Part shown: in pieces, positions 1 to 8,280 of the stretch
Layout: each line of letters opens with the position of its first letter
Position numbering within the stretch: the first letter of the stretch is position 1
Assembly: GCA_041688015.1 (NCBI GenBank)
Contig: JBDNIY010000007.1
Span: 137,183 to 201,182 of the forward strand
DNA from: Parvibaculum sp041688015
GTDB taxonomy: Bacteria > Pseudomonadota > Alphaproteobacteria > Parvibaculales > Parvibaculaceae
Reading direction: 5' to 3'
Length of the DNA stretch: 64,000 nucleotides
Notes under the pieces: model-generated
Told to the model about the DNA's origin: nothing
The model's input: the letters and a program-made list of their open reading frames with translations, nothing else
Databases searched by the model: none
Program-made: the position numbers and the translations under genes

Positions 1-89
1 CGTTTCTCATTGGCCAGCAGGCGCAACATCTGCGCTGCTTCACTGGCACTTTCAGCCAGCCGCGCCATATCGCTTTTTGTGACCTGCAT
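1..89 (-). CDS. bigR: ArsR-family repressor, BigR-like (N-terminal fragment, cut by window edge)
   Basis: Only the first 29 codons are in the window. The frame starts at ATG 89-87 and reads MQVTKSDMARLAESASEAAQ followed by MLRLLANEKR. This is the typical N-terminal helix leading into the winged helix of ArsR repressors (LLxxLANExR). BigR/SqrR-type ArsR proteins sense persulfides with two cysteines and repress a neighbouring metallo-beta-lactamase persulfide dioxygenase, which is exactly the divergent gene here. The sensing cysteines lie beyond the window edge, so the sulfur-sensing assignment rests on context and not on seen residues. Other ArsR subfamilies remain possible. Confidence 0.75.
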   Translation of the reverse strand, partial: MQVTKSDMARLAESASEAAQMLRLLANEK

Positions 90-91
90 AG

Positions 92-130
92 CTAAATTCG
101 ATTTCTATATTTAAGATGTTGCTAATTTAG
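92..130. promoter_or_regulatory. Putative BigR operator in the divergent promoter region
   Basis: The 98-bp gap between the divergent ArsR and hydrolase genes is strongly AT-rich compared with its surroundings. It contains an inverted repeat, CTAAATT at 92-98 and AATTTAG at 124-130, separated by 25 bp of mostly A/T. BigR-type repressors bind AT-rich dyads between such genes, so this is a reasonable operator candidate. The exact boundaries are inferred. Confidence 0.45.
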
Positions 131-187
131 GTACTTCTAATATAAAAGTCAAGACAGAAACAACGGACCCCCTTCAAGGAGGCAAAC

Positions 188-1081
188 ATGACCGCTCAAG
201 CAAATCCCACGATCCGCACCTTCTTTGATGAGGCGACCAACACCGCGACCCATCTTGTGTCGGATCCAACAACGGGAACGGCTGCGATCATCGACCCCGT
301 GCTCGACTACGACCCGCGCTCGGGCAAGATCACAACCACCAGCGCCCAAAAGCTTCTCGCCGCCCTCATCGAAGACAAGCTGACACTCGAATGGGTGTTG
401 GAAACTCACGCCCATGCCGATCACCTGACGGCGGCACAGTTTTTGAAATCACACACGGGTGCCAAAATAGGCATCGGCACGCATATCAATGATGTGCAGA
501 AAATATTTGGCCCCGTCTTCGACCTAAAAACGGCCGCACCCGACGGGCATGAGTTCGACCATCGCTTCACAGATAGCGAAGTGTTCTATATCGGCGCTTT
601 GCCCGTCGAGGTTATGGCGACCCCTGGGCACACACCGGCCTGCGTCTCCTACAAGGTCGGCCACAATGTCTTTGTCGGCGATACGCTCTTCATGCCCGAT
701 TACGGAACCGCGCGCACCGACTTTCCCGGCGGCGATGCCCGCACGCTTTATCGCTCTATCCAGCGCCTTCTCGCGCTGCCTGACGACACGCGCTTCTTCC
801 TCTGTCATGACTATAAGTCCCCCGAACGCGACACCCATGTCTGGCAGACAACCGTGGCTGACGAACGCCAGCACAACATTCATGTGCATGACGGCACCAC
901 GGAGGATGCATTTGTCGCCATGCGCAACAAGCGCGATGCGACACTTGCCGCACCCGTCCTGCTGTTGCCATCTATTCAGGTCAACATTCACGGTGGCCAC
1001 CTGCCATCGCCGTCGGCCAATGGAAAACGCTACTTGAGAATCCCGTTGACGATAGCTAAAGAAACAGATGCGGCCCTTTAA
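188..1081 (+). CDS. blh: Persulfide dioxygenase / Blh-type metallo-beta-lactamase-fold hydrolase
   Basis: 297-residue MBL-fold protein of the ETHE1/Blh group, which oxidises glutathione persulfide to sulfite and glutathione during sulfide detoxification. The metal-binding signature THAHADH is at residues 73-79. It is followed by a TPGHTPA histidine motif, the family signature GDTLFMPDYGTAR then DFPGGDA, and a late HDYKSP motif. A strong ribosome site (AAGGAGG) lies seven bases before the ATG. It is divergent from the ArsR repressor, the classical bigR-blh arrangement, so induction by reactive sulfur species is likely. No rhodanese domain is fused. The stop codon lies inside a small GCGGCC/GGCCGC hairpin at 1070-1087 that has no T-tract. 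Confidence 0.9.
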   Translation: MTAQANPTIRTFFDEATNTATHLVSDPTTGTAAIIDPVLDYDPRSGKITTTSAQKLLAALIEDKLTLEWVLETHAHADHLTAAQFLKSHTGAKIGIGTHINDVQKIFGPVFDLKTAAPDGHEFDHRFTDSEVFYIGALPVEVMATPGHTPACVSYKVGHNVFVGDTLFMPDYGTARTDFPGGDARTLYRSIQRLLALPDDTRFFLCHDYKSPERDTHVWQTTVADERQHNIHVHDGTTEDAFVAMRNKRDATLAAPVLLLPSIQVNIHGGHLPSPSANGKRYLRIPLTIAKETDAAL

Positions 1082-1373
1082 GGCCGCGTCTGATGCCGCC
1101 GAACGACCCTCATGGCACTTAAACATCGCCAGCATATGCAAAAGGCATGTTAACCCGGTGCAAGGCACTGCGCGACCAATGCCAGCGCCGCACGGCCCAT
1201 ATCGGCCAGCCAGAGTTTTTCAATTCCGACTCGCTTCACGCCTCCTCAGACGATATTCCTGTCATGGCCTGCGTCGCATTAGCCCTGCGAAGGCCGCAAT
1301 GGCCTGTGCTATAGCTTGAGACCGGACCGTGCGCCGCACCCATTTGTCCCTTGAAGATCGATCGAAACGCCTC
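1082..1373. other. Intergenic region, no gene recognised
   Basis: These 292 bases between blh and mcd hold only short reading frames with no recognisable protein character. The 3' part presumably carries the mcd promoter. I see no convincing sigma-70 boxes or operators. Confidence 0.5.
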
Positions 1374-3047
1374 ATGACCAAGACACCCATTGCCCTTGCC
1401 CCTGCGGATTTTCTGCCTCTTGCCGCCAAGGCTCTGACAAGCGCCGATACCCTACTTGCCCATGCGCGCCGCGCTGTCGCAGAAAGAGTAAGCAAGGAGG
1501 GGCGCATTTCTCCCGCCCTTCTGGAGCGCGAACAGTTCGCCGCCCATGGCTTTGCCTGGATGGCCACTTATGTCGAAGCCCTGCGTCAACTTCACGCCTA
1601 TGCCACCCGCATGGAGGCTGAAGACCGTTTGGGCGAAATCGAACGCCTGATTGTACAAGCAGGCTATGGCGAATATCTCGACCAGATCGTCGGCGGTATC
1701 CCGATGAGCCAAGGCGAAATCATCCGCCCGCGCGATCTCGGTGTCTCCGAGGACCAAGAAGCCGCCTACTTGACCGCCGACGTCAAAGCCCTGATCCGCG
1801 CTGGCAACACCAATGACGTACGCACGCGGTTAGCTGAACTCATTGCCGAAAAGGCAGGCTCTGCCACCTTCGGCGATGTGGGCCTTGAACAGACCTATGA
1901 CGCCATCCGCGAACAGATGCGTCGCTTTACTGATGCCGAAGTCATCCCTTACGCCCATGACTGGCATCTAAAGGACGACTACATCCCCATGTCGGTCGTC
2001 AACCAGATGGCCGAACTCGGCGTTTTCGGCCTGACCATTCCTGAAGAATTCGGCGGTTTGGGCCTTGGCAAAGAGTCCATGTGCGTCGTCTCCGAGGAAT
2101 TGAGCCGTGGCTATATCGGCGTCGGTTCGCTCGGTACGCGCTCTGAAATCGCCGCCGAACTTATTCTCGCCGGCGGCACTGACGAGCAAAAGGCCAAATG
2201 GCTGCCGAAAATCGCCAGTGGCGAGACGCTGCCTACCGCCGTCTTCACCGAGCCCAATACAGGCTCTGATCTCGCCAGCCTCAAGACCCGCGGCCGCCTC
2301 GAAGGCGATGTCTATAAGATCACCGGCAACAAGACATGGATCACCCATGCGGCGCGCGCCAACATCATGACGCTTCTGTGCCGCACCAATGACGCGCCGG
2401 GCTACAAAGGCCTGTCGATGTTGCTGGCAGAAAAACTACGCGGCGATGATACCGAGCCTTTCCCAGCCAAAGGCATGACCGGCGGCGAAATCAAAGTGCT
2501 CGGCTATCGCGGCATGAAGGAATTTGAAATCGGCTTCGATGGCTTTGAAGTAAAAGCTGAAAACCTGCTCGGCGGGGCCGAAGGTCAAGGCTTCAAACAA
2601 TTAATGCAAACCTTTGAAAGCGCTCGCATCCAGACGGCGGCCCGCGCCATCGGTGTCGCTCAGTCCGCGCTCGAACTGGGCTTGGCCTACGCGCAGGAAC
2701 GCATCCAGTTTTCAAAACCAATTTTTGAGTTTCCCCGCGTCTCCGGCAAACTCGTGATGATGGCCGTCGAAATCATGATTGCTCGCCAGCTTACCTATCA
2801 CGCCGCGCGCGAAAAAGATGGCGGACGCCGCTGCGACCTTGAAGCAGGCATGGCGAAATTACTGGCCGCACGCGTTGCATGGGCCGCCGCTGACAACGCG
2901 CTGCAAATTCACGGCGGCAACGGCTTTGCGCTGGAATACAAGATCAGCCGCGTCCTGTGCGACGCGCGCATTCTCAACATATTTGAAGGGGCCGCCGAAA
3001 TTCAGGCCCAAGTGATCGCCCGCCGCCTGCTCGAAGGCGGCAATTAG
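1374..3047 (+). CDS. mcd: Acyl-CoA dehydrogenase, methylsuccinyl-CoA dehydrogenase type
   Basis: 557-residue flavin-dependent acyl-CoA dehydrogenase with an extra N-terminal region of roughly 160 residues. That length is typical of Mcd, which converts (2S)-methylsuccinyl-CoA to mesaconyl-CoA in the ethylmalonyl-CoA pathway of acetate assimilation. Visible family motifs include TIPEEFGGLGL, VFTEPNTGSDL, GNKTWITHAAR, AEGQGFKQLMQTFESARIQT and a C-terminal ILNIFEGAAEIQAQVIARRL. The ATG at 1374 is preferred over an in-frame GTG at 1329, because the 15 extra residues look unlike the family start. EtfBA, the electron acceptor for this enzyme class, lies 3.5 kb downstream. Subfamily assignment comes from remembered similarity; another branched-chain acyl-CoA dehydrogenase is the alternative. 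Confidence 0.85.
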   Translation: MTKTPIALAPADFLPLAAKALTSADTLLAHARRAVAERVSKEGRISPALLEREQFAAHGFAWMATYVEALRQLHAYATRMEAEDRLGEIERLIVQAGYGEYLDQIVGGIPMSQGEIIRPRDLGVSEDQEAAYLTADVKALIRAGNTNDVRTRLAELIAEKAGSATFGDVGLEQTYDAIREQMRRFTDAEVIPYAHDWHLKDDYIPMSVVNQMAELGVFGLTIPEEFGGLGLGKESMCVVSEELSRGYIGVGSLGTRSEIAAELILAGGTDEQKAKWLPKIASGETLPTAVFTEPNTGSDLASLKTRGRLEGDVYKITGNKTWITHAARANIMTLLCRTNDAPGYKGLSMLLAEKLRGDDTEPFPAKGMTGGEIKVLGYRGMKEFEIGFDGFEVKAENLLGGAEGQGFKQLMQTFESARIQTAARAIGVAQSALELGLAYAQERIQFSKPIFEFPRVSGKLVMMAVEIMIARQLTYHAAREKDGGRRCDLEAGMAKLLAARVAWAAADNALQIHGGNGFALEYKISRVLCDARILNIFEGAAEIQAQVIARRLLEGGN

Positions 3048-3120
3048 TCGAAGGCACCTACTCGAAGGTGGCATTTCTAAAAGGCCTGCCGGTGGCGTAG
3101 GAATATACAAGAGTAAGTCG

Positions 3121-3312
3121 ATGGAAACGTTTATCAATTATCTCGGCCCCATCCTCATGGGAGCGGTCCTGCTGGTGCTAATTTTCGGCCTGCTCAACAT
3201 GGCGCGAAGTGGCCCGGCAGCACGATCACAATCGCTAATGCGCTGGCGCGTTGGCCTGCAATTCATCGCCGTGGTCATGTTGATGGTTGCCCTTTACCTG
3301 ACGTCGCGCTGA
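3121..3312 (+). CDS. HIG1-domain twin transmembrane protein
   Basis: 63-residue membrane protein with two hydrophobic helices (about residues 7-27 and 42-61) separated by a basic loop containing the HIG1 signature LMRWRVGLQ. In many alphaproteobacteria this small protein sits immediately before the cobalamin adenosyltransferase and etfBA genes. Here that order is kept but interrupted by three inserted genes. Mitochondrial HIG1 homologues associate with respiratory supercomplexes; the bacterial role is not established. ATG start at 3121, 73 bp after mcd. Confidence 0.85.
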   Translation: METFINYLGPILMGAVLLVLIFGLLNMARSGPAARSQSLMRWRVGLQFIAVVMLMVALYLTSR

Positions 3313-3496
3313 CATTTTCCATGCCAAAATCGGCAAGCTATGGCCAGTTCTGGCCCAGCTTCTGTCCAAATATAATCCGGCGACAAACCACGCGGAGGTC
3401 TGCTAGATTCTTGCAGGCCGAGAAATTCGATTATTTAAACAATGAAGGCCTGTTATTTGAGATAGTAGGTCTTGAGTGGTTTAGCGCTTAAGGAAG

Positions 3497-4051
3497 ATGA
3501 TCTTGTTAAAGGGCAAGCTGATTTGGGCAGCCGTCGCGGTTGGTGCATTTTGCGCGTTTGGCGCTTCCGCACAGGCCAGTGACAGCATCATCGATGAGGC
3601 GCGCATTGGCCTCTACGACCACAACTCCAACCTCACCGCCACGCGCCACGAAACCAACAACCCCGACGTCAATGTCGAATTGCTGTTCAAGTCGCCGGCA
3701 TGGCTGCAATGGATGGCCAAACCCCGCATCAATCTCGGGGCCAATATCAATACCGGCAATGGCACCAGCATCGCCTATAGCGGGCTCGTCTGGGACTATA
3801 ACTTCACAGACGCCCTCTTTATTGAAGGCGGCTTCGGCGGCGCCATTCACAATGGCGAAACCGACAGGCAGACGCGCACCAAACTCAATCTGGGTTGCCG
3901 CGTGATGTTTCACGAAAATGTCTCACTGGGCTATCGCGTCACACAAAATTCAAGCGTGATGCTGACAATGGACCATATGTCGAACGCAAGCCTCTGCTCG
4001 CCCAATCCGGGTCTCACCGATGTCGGTGTGCGCTACGGCTATACATTCTAA
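3497..4051 (+). CDS. Acyloxyacyl hydrolase family protein (PagL-like lipid A deacylase)
   Basis: 184 residues with a signal peptide (about residues 1-28, ending in SAQAS) and an alternating beta-strand pattern ending in aromatic Phe, as in outer-membrane beta-barrels. The PagL signature DHMSNAS is present, giving the catalytic His160 and Ser162. The acidic third residue of the triad expected about 12 residues later is not a Glu; Thr174/Asp175 occupy that area. PagL enzymes remove the 3-O acyl chain from lipid A in the outer membrane. ATG 3497 follows AAGGAAG. The gene is followed by a good terminator and appears to be a single-gene unit. Activity is uncertain because of the non-standard triad. 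Confidence 0.8.
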   Translation: MILLKGKLIWAAVAVGAFCAFGASAQASDSIIDEARIGLYDHNSNLTATRHETNNPDVNVELLFKSPAWLQWMAKPRINLGANINTGNGTSIAYSGLVWDYNFTDALFIEGGFGGAIHNGETDRQTRTKLNLGCRVMFHENVSLGYRVTQNSSVMLTMDHMSNASLCSPNPGLTDVGVRYGYTF

Positions 4052-4074
4052 TTTGGCGTCAATAGACGGCATGG

Positions 4075-4105
4075 AAAGGGGCGTTCTTATTTGAGCGCCC
4101 TTTTT
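4075..4105 (+). terminator. Rho-independent terminator after the pagL-like gene
   Basis: A 12-bp stem with two G-T wobbles (AAAGGGGCGTTC paired with GAGCGCCCTTTT), a six-base loop TTATTT and a short T run directly follow the pagL-like stop codon. Its position argues against a dehalogenase start at 4091. Confidence 0.8.
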
Positions 4106-4171
4106 GCGTCATGCGCGCGGGGCGGCTATTGTGTAGACTTCTCACTGCGAGACCAAACAGGAGGCCAGCGA

Positions 4172-5068
4172 ATGTCCACGATCTCTGCCACCGAACTGCC
4201 AAAGAAGTCAGTCACCATTTCAGGCCTCTCCATGGCCTATTCAGAAATCGGCTCCAGCGATCCAAAGGCCGATCCGATTGTCTTTTTGCACGGCAATCCG
4301 ACCTCCTCCTATCTGTGGCGCAACGTCATGCCACATCTGGCAGATCAGGGCCGCTGTATCGCCCCTGATCTCATCGGGATGGGCGACAGCGACAAGATCG
4401 AACCCTCAGGCGCTGAACATTATACCTTCCGCGAACATCGCCGTTATCTCGACGCCTTCCTTGAGCACATCGGCGTTGACAACAATGTCACCCTTGTTAT
4501 TCACGACTGGGGTTCCGCGCTCGGCTTTGATTGGGCCAATCGCAATCGCTCTAAGGTCAAGGGCATCGCCTATATGGAATCAATCGTGCGCCCGATGACA
4601 TGGGACGAATGGAGCCCCGGCGCACGCCGCATCTTTGAAGGCTTTCGCTCACCCGAAGGCGAAAAAATGATCCTCGACAAAAATCTTTTCGTCGAGGCGG
4701 TGCTGCCCGGATCGATATTGCGCAAATTGACCGACGCTGAAATGGACGTCTATCGCCGTCCCTTCAAGGACGCCGGTGAAGATCGCCGTCCCACACTCAC
4801 ATGGCCGCGCCAGATCCCGCTCGGCGGCGAACCGGCAGGCGTCGTCGAGCTTGTGCAATCCTATGCTGATTGGATGGCCGCCAACGATCTTCCCAAGCTC
4901 TTCATCAATGCTGACCCCGGCGCCATCCTGACGGGTGCCCAACGCGAGTTTTGCCGAAGCTGGAAAAACCAGACCGAGCTGACCGTCAAGGGCAACCACT
5001 TTCTGCAGGAAGACAGCCCGCACGAAATCGGTGAAGCCATTGCGAGCTGGCGCAAGACTTGGGCCTGA
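4172..5068 (+). CDS. dhaA: Haloalkane dehalogenase, HLD-II subfamily (LinB/DhaA-like)
   Basis: 298-residue alpha/beta hydrolase that hydrolyses carbon-halogen bonds to alcohol plus halide. The full catalytic set is visible: nucleophile Asp112 in HDWGSALGFDWA, catalytic acid Glu136 in YMESIVRP (diagnostic of HLD-II), base His276 in GNHFLQEDSP, and halide-stabilising Asn42 (HGNPTSS) and Trp113. These positions are offset by exactly four from those I recall for LinB. The ATG at 4172 has a good AGGAGG site; the upstream in-frame extension overlaps the preceding terminator. It sits between the HIG1 and adenosyltransferase genes, inside an otherwise conserved order, suggesting later insertion. The natural substrate is unknown. 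The 3' end is tandemly duplicated. Confidence 0.93.
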   Translation: MSTISATELPKKSVTISGLSMAYSEIGSSDPKADPIVFLHGNPTSSYLWRNVMPHLADQGRCIAPDLIGMGDSDKIEPSGAEHYTFREHRRYLDAFLEHIGVDNNVTLVIHDWGSALGFDWANRNRSKVKGIAYMESIVRPMTWDEWSPGARRIFEGFRSPEGEKMILDKNLFVEAVLPGSILRKLTDAEMDVYRRPFKDAGEDRRPTLTWPRQIPLGGEPAGVVELVQSYADWMAANDLPKLFINADPGAILTGAQREFCRSWKNQTELTVKGNHFLQEDSPHEIGEAIASWRKTWA

Positions 5069-5086
5069 CCAAGACTTGGGCCTGAC
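5053..5086. repeat. Perfect 17-bp tandem duplication across the dhaA stop codon
   Basis: CAAGACTTGGGCCTGAC occurs at 5053-5069 and again directly adjacent at 5070-5086. The first copy encodes the last residues and TGA stop of the dehalogenase; the second copy lies in the 3' untranslated region. Confidence 0.95.
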
Positions 5087-5237
5087 ACAGAAGAAAAATC
5101 AAATGCGACAGAATTCAGCAAGCACCCACGTTCAACGGGCATTTGCTTCCCCTCATCATTTGCGATCCGTTCGCGCTTGAACCAACGCGCAATGCAAGAG
5201 AAGATTCCCTTTTCCTTTCACGATTCAGGACAGAGAC

Positions 5238-5765
5238 ATGAAGCAATCCTACGACGGCGTCGCCAAGACACTCCATTGGGCCATCATGATTCTGGTCTTG
5301 CCGATGCTTTACTATGGATTCAATGCAGAAAATATGCCCAAGGAAGACCGCCTTGGCTTCTTCCAGCTTCATTCAGGCGTCGGCATTATCATCTTGTTGC
5401 TGATGTTGGCGCGCCTTGTCTGGCGACGCCTCCATCCTGTACCTGCCTTGCCCGCCGACATGCCGCACTGGCAGCAAATCGCTTCAAAGGCCACGCATCA
5501 CGGCTTGTATTTCCTCGTCATCATGCAGCCTGTTCTCGGCCTCATCATAGCCGGCGCCTCCAAATTCAACCTCAAGGCGTTTGGCGTCCTCGGCCTGCAA
5601 ATCGCGCCCAACAAGATGATCCATGATGCCGCCGAAACGCTGCATGGCATAAATGCTTGGGTCATCACCGCGCTCATCGCCCTTCATGTCCTGGCCGCGC
5701 TCTATCACCATTTCATCCGCAAGGATGTGGTGCTGAGACGCATGCTGCCGTTCACCAAAGTCTGA
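5238..5765 (+). CDS. cybB: Cytochrome b561 family protein
   Basis: 175-residue integral membrane protein with four predicted helices (about residues 11-30, 43-62, 87-107 and 137-160). Conserved histidines in the membrane-facing positions (LHW near residue 12, LHSG near 48, a THH pair near 85, ALHVLAALYHH near 155) match the di-haem cytochrome b561 family. Members pass electrons from quinol to periplasmic acceptors. The gene lies 16 bp before the adenosyltransferase gene and may be cotranscribed with it. Partner and substrate are not evident. Confidence 0.85.
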   Translation: MKQSYDGVAKTLHWAIMILVLPMLYYGFNAENMPKEDRLGFFQLHSGVGIIILLLMLARLVWRRLHPVPALPADMPHWQQIASKATHHGLYFLVIMQPVLGLIIAGASKFNLKAFGVLGLQIAPNKMIHDAAETLHGINAWVITALIALHVLAALYHHFIRKDVVLRRMLPFTKV

Positions 5766-5780
5766 TACAGAAGTTCCACA

Positions 5781-6374
5781 ATGGTCACGCTCAACAAAAT
5801 CTATACCCGCACCGGCGACAAGGGCACGACCGCCTTGGCTACAGGCGAGCGTGTGCCCAAACATGCGCTGCGGATCGAAAGCTACGGCACGGTGGACGAA
5901 ACTAACGCCACCGTCGGCCTCGCGCGTCTCCACACCACCAACGATCCGCTACTCGATCCCATGCTCGCCCGCATCCAGAACGATCTGTTCGACCTTGGCG
6001 CAGATCTCGCCACCCCCGGCAAGACCGCTGCTGAACTGGGCTACGAACCTTTGCGCATCGTCGATGCGCAACCAACACGCCTTGAGGCCGAAATCGACGC
6101 GCTCAATGCCCATTTGGACCCCTTGCGCTCGTTTGTCCTGCCCGGCGGCACACCCGCCGCCGCCGCCCTTCATCTAGCGCGTACTGTCAGCCGCCGCGCT
6201 GAACGGCTGATGACCCACCTCAACGAAGTAGACGAGGCAAAGGTCAGTGAGGCGGCACTGAAATACATCAATCGGCTTTCCGACTTCTTCTTTGTTGCAG
6301 CCCGCTACGTCAATTGGGCTCCTGACGGCAAAGGCCCCGGCGATGTCCTTTGGGTGCCTGGCGCAAACCGCTGA
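5781..6374 (+). CDS. pduO: Cob(I)alamin adenosyltransferase, PduO type
   Basis: 197-residue ATP:cob(I)alamin adenosyltransferase that makes adenosylcobalamin in the cytoplasm. The N-terminal ATP-binding motif IYTRTGDKGTTAL is at residues 6-18. It is followed by ESYGTVDETNA and the C-terminal signature SRRAERL with NRLSDFFFVAARYVN, all diagnostic of the PduO family. Adenosylcobalamin is needed by the ethylmalonyl-CoA and methylmalonyl-CoA mutases that partner Mcd, and by the class II ribonucleotide reductase at 23016. Position between a HIG1 protein and etfBA is a known alphaproteobacterial order. Confidence 0.95.
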   Translation: MVTLNKIYTRTGDKGTTALATGERVPKHALRIESYGTVDETNATVGLARLHTTNDPLLDPMLARIQNDLFDLGADLATPGKTAAELGYEPLRIVDAQPTRLEAEIDALNAHLDPLRSFVLPGGTPAAAALHLARTVSRRAERLMTHLNEVDEAKVSEAALKYINRLSDFFFVAARYVNWAPDGKGPGDVLWVPGANR

Positions 6375-6471
6375 GCGAACCTCAACCCGCCCTGATTTGC
6401 GTCGAAAGGGCGTCAGCCGCGACGGCATGTCTCAGTTCGAGGCTGCACCCACCAATTTCCGCCCCATTTCG

Positions 6472-6500
6472 TTGACAGAGTAGCGCCCCGGCACTAGGTT
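6472..6500 (+). promoter_or_regulatory. Predicted sigma-70-type promoter for etfBA
   Basis: TTGACA at 6472-6477 is followed after 17 bp by TAGGTT at 6495-6500, about 93 bp upstream of the etfB start. The 218-bp gap after pduO supports a separate etf transcript. Confidence 0.5.
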
Positions 6501-6592
6501 GCTGCACCGCAACTAGGGCCAAATTAACTCCAAATCGGCGTTTCCGGCCCCGAGTTCGAGCCCATAAACGCCGCGCTAGGGAGCTCACCTCC

Positions 6593-7342
6593 ATGAAAGT
6601 TATCGTCCCGATCAAACGGGTGGTCGATTACAACGTCAAAATCCGGGTTAAGTCGGATCAGACGGGTGTCGATCTCGCTAACGTCAAAATGTCCATGAAT
6701 CCGTTCGACGAAATCGCCATCGAAGAGGCCGTTCGTCTGAAGGAAGCTGGCAAAGTTACCGAAATTATCGCCGTCTCCATCGGTGCCGCTCAGGCGACCG
6801 AAACCATCCGCACGGCGCTTGCCATGGGTGCCGACCGTGGCATTCTGGTCAAAACCGACGAAATGGTTGAACCGATTAACGTCGCCAAAATCCTCAAAGG
6901 CATCATCGACGCCGAAAAGCCCGACCTCGCCATTCTCGGCAAGCAGGCCATCGACGATGATTGCAACCAGACAGGCCAGATGCTCGCCGCCCTTCTGGGC
7001 TGGCCGCAGGGCACGTTTGCATCGAAAGTCGAATTCGACGGCGACAAGCTCTTGCTGACGCGCGAAATCGACGGCGGTTTGGAGACCATCAAGCTCAGCC
7101 TGCCTGCTGTCATCACTACCGATCTTCGTTTGAACGAGCCGCGCTACGCCTCGCTGCCCAACATCATGAAGGCCAAGAAGAAGCCGATCGACGACAAGAC
7201 GCCCGCTGATTTCGGCGTTGAAATCAAGACGCATCTTGAAGTGCTGAAAGTCACCGAGCCGCCCGTGCGTTCCGCCGGTATCAAGGTTGAATCGGTTGAA
7301 CAGCTTGTATCGAAACTCAAAGAAGCGGGAGTGATCGGATGA
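6593..7342 (+). CDS. etfB: Electron transfer flavoprotein subunit beta
   Basis: 249-residue small ETF subunit that binds AMP and, with EtfA, carries electrons from acyl-CoA dehydrogenases to ETF:ubiquinone oxidoreductase. The N-terminus MKVIVPIKRVVDYNVKIRV and the central segment beginning AIDDDCNQTGQMLAALL, with the later PAVITTDLRLNEPRYASLP, are the expected family sequence. The recognition-loop region is intact. It overlaps etfA by four bases (ATGA), indicating translational coupling. In this window Mcd is the most obvious electron donor. Confidence 0.97.
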   Translation: MKVIVPIKRVVDYNVKIRVKSDQTGVDLANVKMSMNPFDEIAIEEAVRLKEAGKVTEIIAVSIGAAQATETIRTALAMGADRGILVKTDEMVEPINVAKILKGIIDAEKPDLAILGKQAIDDDCNQTGQMLAALLGWPQGTFASKVEFDGDKLLLTREIDGGLETIKLSLPAVITTDLRLNEPRYASLPNIMKAKKKPIDDKTPADFGVEIKTHLEVLKVTEPPVRSAGIKVESVEQLVSKLKEAGVIG

Positions 7343-8280
7343 CCACACTGGTAATTGCCGAGCACAATACAGAAAAGCTCAACGACGCCACCGCCAAGAC
7401 TGTCACGGCAGCCGTCAAAATCGGCGGCGATGTACATGTCCTCGTCATCGGCGCGGGCCTTGACGCGGTCGCAGAGGCGGCCTCCAAGATCGACGGCGTC
7501 GCCAAGGTTCTCGTCGCCGACGATGCCCAGTACGCCCACGTTCTGGCTGAAACCGTCGCCTCGCTTGTCGTCGGCCTCGCCGGTTCCTATGACGCCATTG
7601 TCTCGCCTGCGACCACCATCGGCAAAAACTTCATGCCGCGCGTGGCCGCTCTCCTCGACGTCGCCCAGATTTCTGAAATCACGGCCGTTCATAGTGCAGA
7701 CACATTCGAGCGTCCGATCTATGCTGGCAACGCGATCCAGACTGTGAAGTCGAGCGATGCCAAAAAGGTCATCACCGTGCGCACGACCGCCTTCCCGGCG
7801 GCCGCTCTCACAGGGTCGGCCGCGATTGAAAAAATCAGTGCGGGCGAAAACCCCGGCCTGTCTGAATGGGTTAGCGAAAACCTCACCAAGTCGGACCGCC
7901 CCGAACTCACCTCTGCCAAGATCATCATCTCGGGTGGCCGCGGCATGCAATCAGGTGAAAATTTCAAAATGCTCGACAGCATCGCCGACAAGCTCGGGGC
8001 CGCCGTCGGTGCGTCACGCGCCGCGGTCGATGCGGGCTTTGTACCCAACGATTATCAGGTCGGTCAGACTGGTAAAGTCGTTGCCCCAGAGCTCTACATT
8101 GCTGTTGGTATTTCCGGTGCCATTCAGCATCTGGCGGGCATGAAGGACTCAAAAGTCATCGTCGCCATCAACAAGGACGAAGAAGCGCCAATCTTCCAGG
8201 TCGCCGATTTCGGTCTTGTCGCCGATCTCTTCAAGGCAGTGCCCGAGCTTGATGCGGAGCTGACCAAGATCGGTCTGTGA
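7339..8280 (+). CDS. etfA: Electron transfer flavoprotein subunit alpha
   Basis: 313-residue FAD-binding ETF subunit. The C-terminal FAD domain is complete, with SGGRGMQSGENF, GASRAAVDAGFVPNDYQVGQ, APELYIAVGISGAIQHLAGM and INKDEEAPIF in order. The N-terminal domain I (residues 1-190) pairs with EtfB. The start codon overlaps the etfB stop, so the two subunits are made together. The 3-hydroxybutyryl-CoA dehydrogenase gene follows after 147 bp. Confidence 0.97.
   Translation: MTTLVIAEHNTEKLNDATAKTVTAAVKIGGDVHVLVIGAGLDAVAEAASKIDGVAKVLVADDAQYAHVLAETVASLVVGLAGSYDAIVSPATTIGKNFMPRVAALLDVAQISEITAVHSADTFERPIYAGNAIQTVKSSDAKKVITVRTTAFPAAALTGSAAIEKISAGENPGLSEWVSENLTKSDRPELTSAKIIISGGRGMQSGENFKMLDSIADKLGAAVGASRAAVDAGFVPNDYQVGQTGKVVAPELYIAVGISGAIQHLAGMKDSKVIVAINKDEEAPIFQVADFGLVADLFKAVPELDAELTKIGL

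Noticed and set aside
1070..1087. Hairpin at the blh stop as a terminator
   Set aside because: Six-bp stem with no T-tract; too weak to call.
4091..4171. N-terminal extension of the dehalogenase from an upstream TTG
   Set aside because: Overlaps the preceding terminator, lacks similarity to HLDs, and ATG 4172 has a strong ribosome site.
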